From an uncultured Lysobacterales bacterium (GTDB lineage Bacteria > Pseudomonadota > Gammaproteobacteria > Xanthomonadales > Xanthomonadaceae): a stretch of 64,000 bases of DNA. A program made the position numbers and the translations under genes. Shown piece after piece: positions 16,318-24,317 of this stretch. Position 1 is the stretch's first letter. Each line of letters begins with the position of its first letter. The notes under the pieces were generated by a model, which worked only from the letters and a program-made list of their open reading frames with translations, was not told where the DNA came from and did no database searches. The stretch covers positions 1 through 64,000 of the forward strand of contig CAMPJI010000001.1 of the NCBI GenBank assembly GCA_946886865.1, written 5' to 3'.

Positions 16318-16778
16318 GCCGGCAATTGCGCGAAGCTTACGGTGACATGCTCCGGCCCCACGCCTGGGATGTGTTTCTAACCCTTACGTTTGATCCCGAG
16401 AGGCTTGTCACAAGCTTCGCGACAGCATCTGAGGCTGCGGATAAGGCCTTTCGCCGCTTGGTGCAGTTCGCGAATGAGCAGCTGTACGGCCGGAGATGGC
16501 TGCGCAAGACGCGGCACAAGGGGCTGATTTGGGTGCGGGTCCAGGAGTCCCACCGCAGCGGCCGGCTTCACTACCATGCCTGTCTCCACTCACCCACGGT
16601 GCCGTTCACCGACGGATTGAGACGGGCTATTCGCAGTTGGTGGCGGCAACGCTTTGGCCAAGTGGAGTCCGAGCGTCCGAAATCCAACGAGTTGGTTATT
16701 CGTTACATGACGAAGCATGTAAACGATCCCGAAAAAGCAGAGTTGAGCTTCTCGCACAACTACCCGAAGCACCGCTAG
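16314..16778 (+). CDS. HUH-superfamily replication/nicking protein
   Basis: A 154-residue protein with the three rolling-circle initiator motifs in order: motif 1 FLTLTFDP (~21-28), motif 2 GRLHYHACLH (~83-92) with the His-hydrophobic-His metal site, and motif 3 RYMTKHV (~129-135) with the catalytic Tyr and Lys of the YxxK type. It would nick one DNA strand and stay covalently attached through the Tyr. Related proteins initiate rolling-circle replication of small plasmids and filamentous phages. It starts by ATGA overlap with the AlpA-like gene. It is short and lacks a helicase domain. A 7-bp hairpin overlaps its stop codon. Function on an integrated element (excised-form replication or mobilisation) is inferred. 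Confidence 0.78.
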   Translation: MSRQLREAYGDMLRPHAWDVFLTLTFDPERLVTSFATASEAADKAFRRLVQFANEQLYGRRWLRKTRHKGLIWVRVQESHRSGRLHYHACLHSPTVPFTDGLRRAIRSWWRQRFGQVESERPKSNELVIRYMTKHVNDPEKAELSFSHNYPKHR

Positions 16779-16794
16779 GCCGTCACTACGGCCT
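16777..16794. other. Perfect 7-bp hairpin at the rep stop codon
   Basis: AGGCCGT-CACT-ACGGCCT begins within the TAG stop of the HUH gene. It has no T-tract, so it is either a weak terminator or a candidate nick-site hairpin. Confidence 0.4.
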
Positions 16795-17667
16795 TCCGGG
16801 CAAGACCAAGAGTGACTCTAGGCAGGCTGTGCATCGGCCGGACTGCCTGTGGCTCTCGCTTTGACGGTCTCCGATTGACCCGCAAGCTGCTCAAGCTTGA
16901 CCCTGGTCCATGGGTGTTCTCCAGCCAAACGACGTCATTGGGCAGCCTCCTGCCGCTCGGGGCGCCAAGCACGTTTACGCATGGGGCCTGGATCCCGTCA
17001 ATCGTGGACCGCTGCAGCTCCTCATATTCACCAGCGCGAACCTCAGTGGGCGTCACCTGACAATAACCACATTGGACCTTGCCCCCTCCAGCCCTGAAAC
17101 CCTGTTGTGGCGGGCATAGAGTGCTATATCGAGAAGGCGGCATTGGTCGCTCGGTGCCCTTATCTCCGGCCAGAGATTCAGCAGCCGTGGTTACCAAGTA
17201 GCCGGTCCAAAGTCACCTCGCCTCGCGCGCGCATATCCATGCCGGCAGACGCAGCAGCGTTCGCAGCTGCGTACGCTGCTGCGAGACGACAACGGCCCGC
17301 GCTCGGGAAGACCAGCTTGCCCCACCTCTACTGCCGGTACTGAGGGGAGGCGCCGCCGGCGTCCCCCGCGACCGTGTCGCAGCGGAGTACCGGGAACGTC
17401 GTGCCAACCATTGCTCGATCACCTTACGGTGTTGGCATCCGCAGGCGATCGGAAGACGGCTTGGATGCTGCTCGCGCTGATGCCACTGCGCCAGGATTCC
17501 CATTTCCGTGGACCAGCCTCGCGGCGCCGACCAGCCGAGGTTCGCTTCCGACCCGAAGCGGACATCTGTAATGCAGCGATAAGAGCGGTTTATCGCGGGT
17601 GGCTAGCGCTCCTCCCCGGCCAGGACGAGAGGAGGGGGTTACCCCGACCTGCCCCTGTCATCCCGCA
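16795..17667. other. No supportable gene
   Basis: About 870 bases between the HUH gene and the copper operon. Short open frames exist on both strands, but none has a good start site, a recognisable domain or a consistent codon pattern. A hairpin CGCTTC-CGACCC-GAAGCG followed by GAC (17544-17564) resembles an element near 41686-41707. The region may hold degenerate remnants or a replication origin for the HUH protein. Confidence 0.5.
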
Positions 17668-17679
17668 ACCCCAAAGGGG

Positions 17680-20073
17680 TCATGCCAGAGGAGCTGATTG
17701 GCGGTGCGCGATCCGAGCACCTCGGCCGCCCAGTCGGAGCGCGTTCACTACGACCGACACGGAACTCAGGCTCATCGCCAGCGCCGCGATCATGGGCGTG
17801 AGCAGCCAGCCGGTCAGTGGGTAGAGGACGCCGGCCGCGAGGGGGACGCCCAATGCGTTGTAGGCGAACGCGAACGCGAGGTTCTGGAGCATGTTGGCCA
17901 CGGTGGCCTCCGACAGGGTGCGCGCGCGTGCGATGCCCCTCAGGTCTCCTTTGACCAGAGTCACTTGGGCGCTGGACATCGCGACGTCTGTGCCTGTGCC
18001 CATCGCAATGCCGACGTCTGCGGCGGCGAGCGCGGGAGCGTCGTTGATGCCGTCACCGGCCATGGCTACACGGCGCCCCTGTGTACGCAAGCGCTCGACC
18101 AACGCGACCTTGTCCGCGGGCCGCACCTCGCCGTGCACCTCCTTGATGCCGAGTTCCTTGGCAACGTGTTGCGCCGTTGCCAATCCATCGCCAGTTGCCA
18201 TGACGATCTCTAGTCCCGCCTCACGCAACTCGGAAATCGCCGCGGGTGTGGACTCCTTGATGGGGTCTGCCACGGCGACGACGCCGATCAGCTCTCCATG
18301 GGCGACCACATGCATGACGCTGGCACCTTCCGCGCGCAGTGCGTTGGCGCGTTCGGCTATCGGCGCGAGGTCGATGCCGAGTTCCTCCATCAATGCGGTG
18401 TTGCCGATAGCGACCGCGGTGCCGTCCACCGTGCCACGAACCCCAATGCCAGTGACGGATTCGAAGTCTGAGGACGGCAAAAGATGAAGAGACCGTTCCT
18501 TGGCCTCCCTGACGATCGCCTCGGCCAGCGGATGTTCGCTGCCCTGATCGAGACTTGCCGCGAGCTGCAGCACGTCGTCCGCCGGCCGACCGCCTAAGGG
18601 GATGACGGTCCGGAATGCCGGACGCCCCTCGGTCAACGTGCCGGTCTTGTCGACCACGAGGGTGTCGATGGTTCTGAAGCGTTCGATCGCTTCGGCATCG
18701 CGAAACAGCACGCCGTGCTGCGCGGCCCGCCCCGTTGCCACCATGATGGACATGGGGGTGGCTAGGCCCAACGCGCACGGACAGGCGATGATCAGGACCG
18801 ACACGGCATTCAGCACTGCGAACGTCCACGCCGGCTCTGGGCCGAACAGGCCCCAAATGACGAACGTCGCGACGGCCACGCCGACCACTGCCAGTACGAA
18901 CCAGTACGCCACCCGGTCCGCCATGCGTTGCATGGGCGCACGGGAGCGTTGGGCCTGCGCCACCAGCTGAACGATCTGCGCCAGGACCGTGCTGTCTCCC
19001 ACCCGATCGGCGCGAATGACCAGGGTGCCGGTTCCGTTGATGGAGGCGCCGATCACCGGGTCACCGGGCCGTTTGCCCACCGGTATCGGCTCTCCTGTCA
19101 GCATCGACTCGTCCACGCTGCTCCCGCCCTCATCGACGGTCCCGTCGACCGGGACTTTCTCGCCGGGGCGCACACGCAACCGATCTCCCACGGAGACCAC
19201 GGACAGCTCGACATCCGACTCTGTCCCGTCCGAATTGATGCGCCGCGCCGTCTTGGGCGCTAAGCCAAGGAGTGCCTTGATCGAGGCGCTGGTGCTGGCG
19301 CGGGCCTTGAGCTCCAGCACTTGGCCGAGCAGGGTAAGGGAGACGATGACAGCCGCGGCTTCGAAGTACACGCCGACGTGACCATGCACGCGGAAGGAGG
19401 CCGGGAAGAGATCCGGCGCACCGGTGGCCGTTACGCTGTAGCCGAATGCGGCCGCCACGCCAATCCCGATCAGCGTCCACATGTTGGGGCTGCGGTTGCG
19501 AATGGACTGCACGCATCGTGCAAAGAAGGGAAATCCTGCCCACAGGACAACGGGCGAGGCGAGGGCCAGCTCCAGCCAAGCCCGGGTAGCCGGTGGCAAC
19601 CATCCCAGCCGCGGTCCCACCATGGCCAGAACCGCGACGATCACCGTGAGTGGGAGCGTCCACCAGAAGCGCCGCGAGAAGTCCTTGAGTTCGGGATTCT
19701 CTTCATCATCTAGGCCCGGCATCTCCGGCTCCAGAGCCATGCCGCAGATGGGGCAGGTCCCTGGGCCTTGTTGCCGGATCTGTGGATGCATTGGGCACGT
19801 GTAGATCGCGTCGGCGGCTGGACGTTCGCCTCCGTTGCGTACCTTCTGCCCCTCTGGCTGAAGGAACTGAATCGGATCGGAGTCGAATCGCGCCTTGCAG
19901 CGCGAGGAACAGAAGTAGAACCTATCGCCCGCGTGCTCGGACCGGTGGGTCGTCGTTGCGGGGTCGACGGTCATTCCGCAGACCGGGTCACGCGCGCCCC
20001 CGGACGGGGGCGGCGTGGCTTGGGTGACGGTTCCGTGCCTTTGGGCAGATGTAGAGGCCATGTCAGCAGTCAT
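17680..20073 (-). CDS. P1B-type copper/silver-exporting ATPase with YHS and heavy-metal-binding domains
   Basis: A 797-residue inner-membrane pump predicted to export Cu(I) from the cytoplasm. A YHS domain (~28-72; [21 protein letters not shown]) and a CPMHP-type metal-binding domain (~90-116; [20 protein letters not shown]) replace the usual HMA domain. Eight membrane helices carry the transport motif CPC (~430, [13 protein letters not shown]). The phosphorylation site is DKTGT (~475). SEHPLAEA and GDGIND motifs are intact. The start overlaps the stop of the DUF305 gene by ATGA, making it the last gene of the nine-gene copper operon. The CPC type and YHS N-terminus place it with CopF/CopA2-like Cu ATPases. 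A short palindrome (17668-17680) abuts its stop codon. Confidence 0.94.
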   Translation of the reverse strand: MTADMASTSAQRHGTVTQATPPPSGGARDPVCGMTVDPATTTHRSEHAGDRFYFCSSRCKARFDSDPIQFLQPEGQKVRNGGERPAADAIYTCPMHPQIRQQGPGTCPICGMALEPEMPGLDDEENPELKDFSRRFWWTLPLTVIVAVLAMVGPRLGWLPPATRAWLELALASPVVLWAGFPFFARCVQSIRNRSPNMWTLIGIGVAAAFGYSVTATGAPDLFPASFRVHGHVGVYFEAAAVIVSLTLLGQVLELKARASTSASIKALLGLAPKTARRINSDGTESDVELSVVSVGDRLRVRPGEKVPVDGTVDEGGSSVDESMLTGEPIPVGKRPGDPVIGASINGTGTLVIRADRVGDSTVLAQIVQLVAQAQRSRAPMQRMADRVAYWFVLAVVGVAVATFVIWGLFGPEPAWTFAVLNAVSVLIIACPCALGLATPMSIMVATGRAAQHGVLFRDAEAIERFRTIDTLVVDKTGTLTEGRPAFRTVIPLGGRPADDVLQLAASLDQGSEHPLAEAIVREAKERSLHLLPSSDFESVTGIGVRGTVDGTAVAIGNTALMEELGIDLAPIAERANALRAEGASVMHVVAHGELIGVVAVADPIKESTPAAISELREAGLEIVMATGDGLATAQHVAKELGIKEVHGEVRPADKVALVERLRTQGRRVAMAGDGINDAPALAAADVGIAMGTGTDVAMSSAQVTLVKGDLRGIARARTLSEATVANMLQNLAFAFAYNALGVPLAAGVLYPLTGWLLTPMIAALAMSLSSVSVVVNALRLGGRGARIAHRQSAPLA

Positions 20074-20531
20074 CTCTGAGGGGGCGCTGCTTCAAGTTCG
20101 GCGATCAGGCGCTTCATCTCAGCGATCTCACGGCGCTGCGCCTCGATGATTTCATCGGCCAGTTCCCGCACGCGCGGGTCTCGGATCCTCGCCCGCTCAC
20201 TGGTAAGGATGGCAATGGAGTGGTGCGGGATCATCGCGCGCATGTAGGACACGTCGTCCACCGTGCGCTGGCTGCGTACCAGCCAGAGGGCGCCCACGAA
20301 CACGACTGCTGCAGCGATGACGATCGTCACGTTCTTCCGTCGGTCCTCGTACATGTGCAACATGAAGAGCAGCATGACGATCGCCATGCCGGCACCCATG
20401 ATCAGCGCCATGTAGGCACGCGTCTCAGAGAAGAGGACGTGGCTGGCCTGATAGGTGTGCAGATACATCAGGCCGAACATCACCAGTGTGGACGTGGCGA
20501 TCATCACGGCGAAGCGGACGTATTTGCTCAT
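20070..20531 (-). CDS. DUF305-family membrane protein
   Basis: A 153-residue protein with three hydrophobic segments (~5-22, ~38-60, ~68-86) followed by an extracytoplasmic helical tail. It has the DUF305 signature [12 protein letters not shown] (~103-114) and a charged helix ending [14 protein letters not shown]305 proteins are ferritin-like helical proteins often found beside copper or cadmium resistance genes; the His-His pair is a plausible metal ligand. The start at 20531 has AGGAGAG eight bases upstream. The ATPase gene overlaps its end. The biochemical role is unestablished; metal binding or handing to the pump is an inference from context. Confidence 0.85.
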   Translation of the reverse strand: MSKYVRFAVMIATSTLVMFGLMYLHTYQASHVLFSETRAYMALIMGAGMAIVMLLFMLHMYEDRRKNVTIVIAAAVVFVGALWLVRSQRTVDDVSYMRAMIPHHSIAILTSERARIRDPRVRELADEIIEAQRREIAEMKRLIAELEAAPPQR

Positions 20532-20559
20532 TGGACTCTCCTGTTCCTGGGGCGGGGCT

Positions 20560-20886
20560 TCAAGGCATCTGGCGGCACGCTTCCGCACACCGACGGCAGG
20601 CCTCAGCACAGCGCTGGCAGTGCTCCATGTCATGCGCGGCGCACTGTTCGGCGCACCACTCGCAGATCCTTGCGCACAACTCGCAGATCTCCTTGGCGAA
20701 TGGGCTGTTGCGTGCCAGGGCATCGGCACAAAGGCGGCACAGGTCTGCGCACTCGATACAGCAGGCGGGGCAGGCGTTGCTGCTCTCCTTGCCGACCATG
20801 TGGCTGAAGCAGTTGCCGCACTCGCTCGCACAGTCATTGCAGGCCGCGATGCAATCACGGACGGCTTGGGTGAGGTGGTGACTCAT
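20560..20886 (-). CDS. Cys-rich four-helix-bundle copper-binding protein (Csp3/DUF326-like)
   Basis: A 108-residue protein with 21 Cys residues by my count, spaced on helical faces (C-x2-C, C-x3-C), for example CNDCASECGNC, ACPACCIECADLCRLCADAL and ELCARICEWCAEQC. This pattern is that of four-helix-bundle copper storage proteins (Csp/DUF326), which line the bundle core with Cys thiolates and hold many Cu(I) ions. There is no signal peptide, so a cytosolic Csp3-type store is predicted. It sits between the DUF305 and DUF411 genes of the copper operon, where cytosolic buffering before export by the adjacent ATPase makes sense. Confidence 0.9.
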   Translation of the reverse strand: MSHHLTQAVRDCIAACNDCASECGNCFSHMVGKESSNACPACCIECADLCRLCADALARNSPFAKEICELCARICEWCAEQCAAHDMEHCQRCAEACRRCAEACRQMP

Positions 20887-20983
20887 GGTGGACTCCTTTT
20901 TCAGGGGGTGGCCGGGATTGGCCCCGGCAGCCAGTTATCGCGCCATGCGTGGACTGCCCGGTGTGGAGCACCAGCGCGAAAGA

Positions 20984-21565
20984 TCAGTGGTGGCCATGAT
21001 CAGAAAACGGAGAGGTTGTGCCGTCGGCGTGCACCAACTCGACGGTGTAGGGGTCGATGCGCCCATCGGGCATTTCCATGCCGGGGGAGCCGGCCGGCAT
21101 TCCCGGCAAGGCCAGGCCGAGCGCGTCGGGCTGTTCGGCCAGCAGCCGCTTGACGTCATCGGCGGGCACATGCCCTTCGATGAAATAGCGGCCAACCTGG
21201 GCGGTGTGGCAGGATCCTTTGCCGGGTGGGACCCCGACTTCCTCCTTGATGGGATTGAGGTCGGTGACATCCCGGACGTCGACCGGGAAACCGGCGGCCT
21301 GCATGTGCTCCACCCACAGCTTGCAGCACCCGCACGTCGCGGTCTTGTGCACCACCATGGCCGGCAGATTAGCGGGCACCGTGTCCTGCGTGCGCACCGA
21401 AGGCGCAGCCGAGGCATCCGACGCCTGATTCGCACTCTGGGCCATGCGCGGGGCGGGGGCAGTGCCCGAGACATCCGGGCCCGGGGTCTCGGCAGCGCAG
21501 GCGGCGGCAAGCCCGGCAATGACCAGCAGTGAGGCCGCCCGTATCGAAGAAGCCATGGCAATCAT
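20984..21565 (-). CDS. DUF411-family metal-binding lipoprotein
   Basis: A 193-residue secreted protein. The signal sequence ends GLAAACAAE, a likely lipobox (Cys ~23), followed by a low-complexity linker and the DUF411 domain: VVHKTATCGCCKLWVEHM (~74-91, CxCC metal motif), GSCHTAQVGRYFIEGHVP and DALGLALPGMPAGSPGME. The C-terminus is FSDHGHH. DUF411 proteins recur beside CopA/CopB and CzcA-type genes and are probably periplasmic metal binders with a thioredoxin-like fold. The start at 21565 has ACGAGG upstream. The gene lies 5 bases after the preceding SnoaL-like gene on the same strand. Confidence 0.87.
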   Translation of the reverse strand: MIAMASSIRAASLLVIAGLAAACAAETPGPDVSGTAPAPRMAQSANQASDASAAPSVRTQDTVPANLPAMVVHKTATCGCCKLWVEHMQAAGFPVDVRDVTDLNPIKEEVGVPPGKGSCHTAQVGRYFIEGHVPADDVKRLLAEQPDALGLALPGMPAGSPGMEMPDGRIDPYTVELVHADGTTSPFSDHGHH

Positions 21566-21570
21566 CCTCG

Positions 21571-22077
21571 TTACTTCTTGGGTCGTGACGACCAGTGGAT
21601 ATGGACGATGCGCCAACCGTCGGCGGTGTTGTTGAGGACCATGGTTTCCGTGCTCAGAAGCGTCATCGGCTTGCCGTCTTTGCTGGCATGAAGCTCGCTT
21701 TCGCTGGCCACCCAGGCGGTGTCGCCATCGACACGCGCCTTGCGGCGGGACAGGGCGGAATGAGTGCCGGACAGAAACTTCGCGTCCGAACGCGCGTGGT
21801 GGCCGAGATACTCCTCGCGACTGCGTTCGGCACCGCCCGTCTCCAGGATGATTACGGCGGGGTCAAGCAGGGCCTCGACCTGATCGAAGTCGGAAGCTGA
21901 CAGCGCTTTACCGAACGCATCAACCACGGCAACCGCCGCCAGCGCGTCTTGCGGCACATCCACCGCGGGAGTGCTGGCGGCAGACCCATGGGCGTGCCCC
22001 GCGTTCGTTTGGGCAAGGGCCGCTGCCGGCAGAGCCAGTGCAAGGGCGAGACTGATAACGGTGAATGGATGCTTCAT
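21571..22077 (-). CDS. Secreted SnoaL/NTF2-like protein (DUF4440 type)
   Basis: A 168-residue protein. A Sec signal peptide (MKHPFTVISLALALALPAAA, cleavage near ALAQ) is followed by a His-containing spacer (HAHGSA) and an NTF2-like cone fold: VVDAFGKALSASDFDQVEAL, VIILETGGAERSREEY, then WRIVHIHWSSRPK at the end. The HIHWS ending is typical of the DUF4440/SnoaL group, in which the pocket may bind a small ligand. Copies in copper operons have no proven role. GGAGCAC precedes the ATG. It lies 28 bases downstream of the cytochrome gene and 5 upstream of the DUF411 gene. Confidence 0.85.
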   Translation of the reverse strand: MKHPFTVISLALALALPAAALAQTNAGHAHGSAASTPAVDVPQDALAAVAVVDAFGKALSASDFDQVEALLDPAVIILETGGAERSREEYLGHHARSDAKFLSGTHSALSRRKARVDGDTAWVASESELHASKDGKPMTLLSTETMVLNNTADGWRIVHIHWSSRPKK

Positions 22078-22105
22078 CGGAGTGCTCCGTTGTGTCGTGG
22101 CAGGG

Positions 22106-23005
22106 TCAGTGCTGATGGTCATGGCCGTCCTCGTGGACCCCGGTCGGCGGTGGTCCCGCCTCATCGGTCGCGGTCGGAGCGGGTTCGGGTTCTGGCTTGC
22201 GGGCCGGCTGCGCTGCAGGCTCCGGAGTCGAGACCGCTGCGGGGCCGTGGTGGTCGGCTGGCGTTCCCGGCGGGTGTTCATGCGGCGCGCTTGCGGGCTT
22301 CGCGGGTGGACTGGCGGCGTGGTCCATACGTGCGTTCGGTTGCGCCGGTGCTTCGTGATGCGGCGGTGTGCCCGGCGGATGCGCGTGAGGCGCGCTACCC
22401 GTGGCTGCCGGGGCCTGCGCATGGTGATCATCGGGGGTGCCCGGTGCATGGTCGTGGGGTTCGGTTTCACCGCCCCCGTGGTCATGGCCGCCACTGCTGT
22501 CCACCATCGACTGGTAGCCCTCTGCGGTGAGGCTGGGGAGCTCCTGCAGGAACGCCGCCATGTTCCAGATGTACTCGTCGTCCATGCTTTGGCCCCACGC
22601 CGGCATGCCCGAAGCTTTGATGCCGTGCTTGATGACCCAGAAAGCCTCCGCCGCCTCCACGGTGGCCCGGCTGAGGTTCGGCGGGGCAGGGTAGAGCCCC
22701 CGGCTCATTTCCGTTCCGTCCATGCCCGGTGCCAGATGGCACCCCATGCACATCGCGTTGTAATTGCCAGAACCCTGCACGATGCGCTCGCGGTCCATCA
22801 GGTCGGCAGGCACTTCGAGCCGGCCCGCCCGGGACGTAATCGAGCGTTCCCGCATGGTTTCCAGCAAGGTGTAGACCGGTGTTGTATGCGGATCGTCGGC
22901 GGCCACGTTGTAGAACCCCGACCAGATGAAGCCGCCCACGGCGGCGACGGCCAGCCCCGACAGAATCCCGAGCGTCAACAGCGTCTTTCGTGTCACAAAT
23001 GCCAT
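22106..23005 (-). CDS. Membrane-anchored cytochrome c with His-rich repeat tail
   Basis: A 299-residue protein. An uncleaved or signal-anchor helix (~8-28) leads to a class I cytochrome c domain with the haem site CMGCH (~77-81) and a distal Met candidate in ASGMPAWG (~122). The domain ends near LPSLTAEGYQSM (~155). The remaining ~140 residues are disordered and rich in His, Pro and Asp, with repeats of the form H-x-P-G-T-P-x-x-H-H (PGTPDDHH, PGTPPHHE, PGTPADHH) and a terminal DGHDHQH. The tail looks like a periplasmic metal-binding region. Its place in the copper operon, just after copB, suggests electron transfer to or from a copper enzyme. Haem attachment would rely on Ccm proteins such as those encoded at 56791-63655. 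GGGGA precedes the start. Confidence 0.88.
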   Translation of the reverse strand: MAFVTRKTLLTLGILSGLAVAAVGGFIWSGFYNVAADDPHTTPVYTLLETMRERSITSRAGRLEVPADLMDRERIVQGSGNYNAMCMGCHLAPGMDGTEMSRGLYPAPPNLSRATVEAAEAFWVIKHGIKASGMPAWGQSMDDEYIWNMAAFLQELPSLTAEGYQSMVDSSGGHDHGGGETEPHDHAPGTPDDHHAQAPAATGSAPHAHPPGTPPHHEAPAQPNARMDHAASPPAKPASAPHEHPPGTPADHHGPAAVSTPEPAAQPARKPEPEPAPTATDEAGPPPTGVHEDGHDHQH

Positions 23006-23025
23006 GTTGGTAAATCCCCTGTGCT

Positions 23026-24312
23026 TTAGAACCACGTGCGGAGCCCGACAACGAATCGGGTGTCATCGACTTCACCGCCAAGCGCCTTGCGAAAGTCTGC
23101 GGTCTGGCCGAACACGCGCTCTCGCACGACGCCGATGTAGGGCGCGAACTTCCGAGTGAACTCGTATCGCAGTCGGAAGCCAGCTTCCACCTTGCTCACT
23201 CCGGAGCCAATGCCACGTGCGAAATTGTCCTCGCCCCAAGCCTCGGCCTCGATGACGGACTGAAGGATCAGCCGGTTGGTAAACAGCGTCTCGTACTCGG
23301 CTTCCACGCCCAGGCCTGTTTGACCCGACTCGCCTACGTACGCCGTCGCCTCTACCTCGAACATGTACGGCGCCAAGCCCATGACACCCAGCGCGATAAA
23401 GGTCTGGGACGGGTCTTCACCGAAGTCATGGCGCACACCCACGACGGCATCCCACCAGCGCGCAACGGCGCGTCCGTACAACAGTTCGACGTTGCCCGAC
23501 TCAACGCTGCCGCCCTCCGCTTCGCCTTCGCTGCGTATCCAGGCGCGATCCAGGTCGGTGCCGATCCAGCCGGTACCTTCCCAAGCGAGGGGCGTGCCGT
23601 CGTCGCCGTCCCATGTCTCCAGCCGATCCGCCAGTGCAAACCAGTGGACCGCGGTGTCGTGCACGGCGTGACCGGCAACGTCAGGGAAGGCCGCGACGCG
23701 ATCGGCATCCGTCAGCGGGGGAATGGGCTCCAGCGGCGCGGCCGTTGGCGGCAGGTCGGTCGTCGCTGTGCCTGAGGGTCCGCGTCCCATCGCAGCGTGG
23801 TCTACGTCAGCGTCCTGCTTCACAAGCGGCGTGCCATGGCCCATTGCTGCGTGATCGACCTCGGACGCAGGAGGGGGCGACATGGCATGCCCCATCTTGT
23901 AGTGGTCCATACCCTCGTGGGGGTCGGCCGATTCGCCGTGCCCCGTGTCCGCGTGTTCTTGAACTGCCTCGTCCTTCGGGACTACGGGCGATTGGCCCAT
24001 CGCGGCATGGTTGACCTCGGGCTGCTCGCCTTGTGTCGGGGTCCCGTGGCCCATCGCGGCATGGTCGACGTCCTCCCCGCTCGGTGCGACCGGCGTTTCG
24101 GGGCCGCTTTGAGCAGTTTGGTCGTGATCGGATTCGCTCTGCAGTTGCTGTAGCGCATCGTCGGCGTGCGCGTCCTGGGTGGATTGCCTGTGTGGAGCGT
24201 GCGCCAAGTGGTCCATATCCTGCGCAGCAACTACGACCGGGACCAGCCCCAGCGCCAGTGCAACGGCCATGCGAAGTGCCGTGGTCCCACGGGTCAAGGT
24301 GATGGTGGTCAT
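23026..24312 (-). CDS. copB: Copper resistance outer-membrane protein CopB
   Basis: A 428-residue CopB. After a signal peptide (cleaved near VVAAQDMDH) comes a ~190-residue Met/His-rich domain with five or more imperfect repeats of D-V-D-H-A-A-M-G-H-G (for example DVDHAAMGHGTP, EVNHAAMGQSP, EVDHAAMGHGTP). Then follows the CopB beta-barrel domain (from ~200; WFALADRLETWDGDDGTPLA, GRAVARWWDAVVGVRHDFG), ending TRFVVGLRTWF. The ATG at 24312 was chosen over a GTG three codons earlier because GAGGGAG is 8 bases upstream. The previous gene's stop (24318-24320) overlaps that GTG. CopB sequesters copper at the outer membrane and works with CopA. Confidence 0.95.
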   Translation of the reverse strand: MTTITLTRGTTALRMAVALALGLVPVVVAAQDMDHLAHAPHRQSTQDAHADDALQQLQSESDHDQTAQSGPETPVAPSGEDVDHAAMGHGTPTQGEQPEVNHAAMGQSPVVPKDEAVQEHADTGHGESADPHEGMDHYKMGHAMSPPPASEVDHAAMGHGTPLVKQDADVDHAAMGRGPSGTATTDLPPTAAPLEPIPPLTDADRVAAFPDVAGHAVHDTAVHWFALADRLETWDGDDGTPLAWEGTGWIGTDLDRAWIRSEGEAEGGSVESGNVELLYGRAVARWWDAVVGVRHDFGEDPSQTFIALGVMGLAPYMFEVEATAYVGESGQTGLGVEAEYETLFTNRLILQSVIEAEAWGEDNFARGIGSGVSKVEAGFRLRYEFTRKFAPYIGVVRERVFGQTADFRKALGGEVDDTRFVVGLRTWF

Positions 24313-24317
24313 GGTGT

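Noticed and set aside
16775..17197. Minus-strand frame of 140 codons behind the HUH gene
   Set aside because: Contains a CxxC-like pair but no family pattern, overlaps the rep 3' end and has no convincing start signal. Left as unexplained spacer.
22300..24200. Possible CRISPR or tandem DNA repeat array in the His/Met-rich stretches
   Set aside because: The repeats are in protein sequence (cytochrome tail and CopB N-terminus) with irregular spacing and variable nucleotides; there are no CRISPR-like repeat-spacer units or cas genes.
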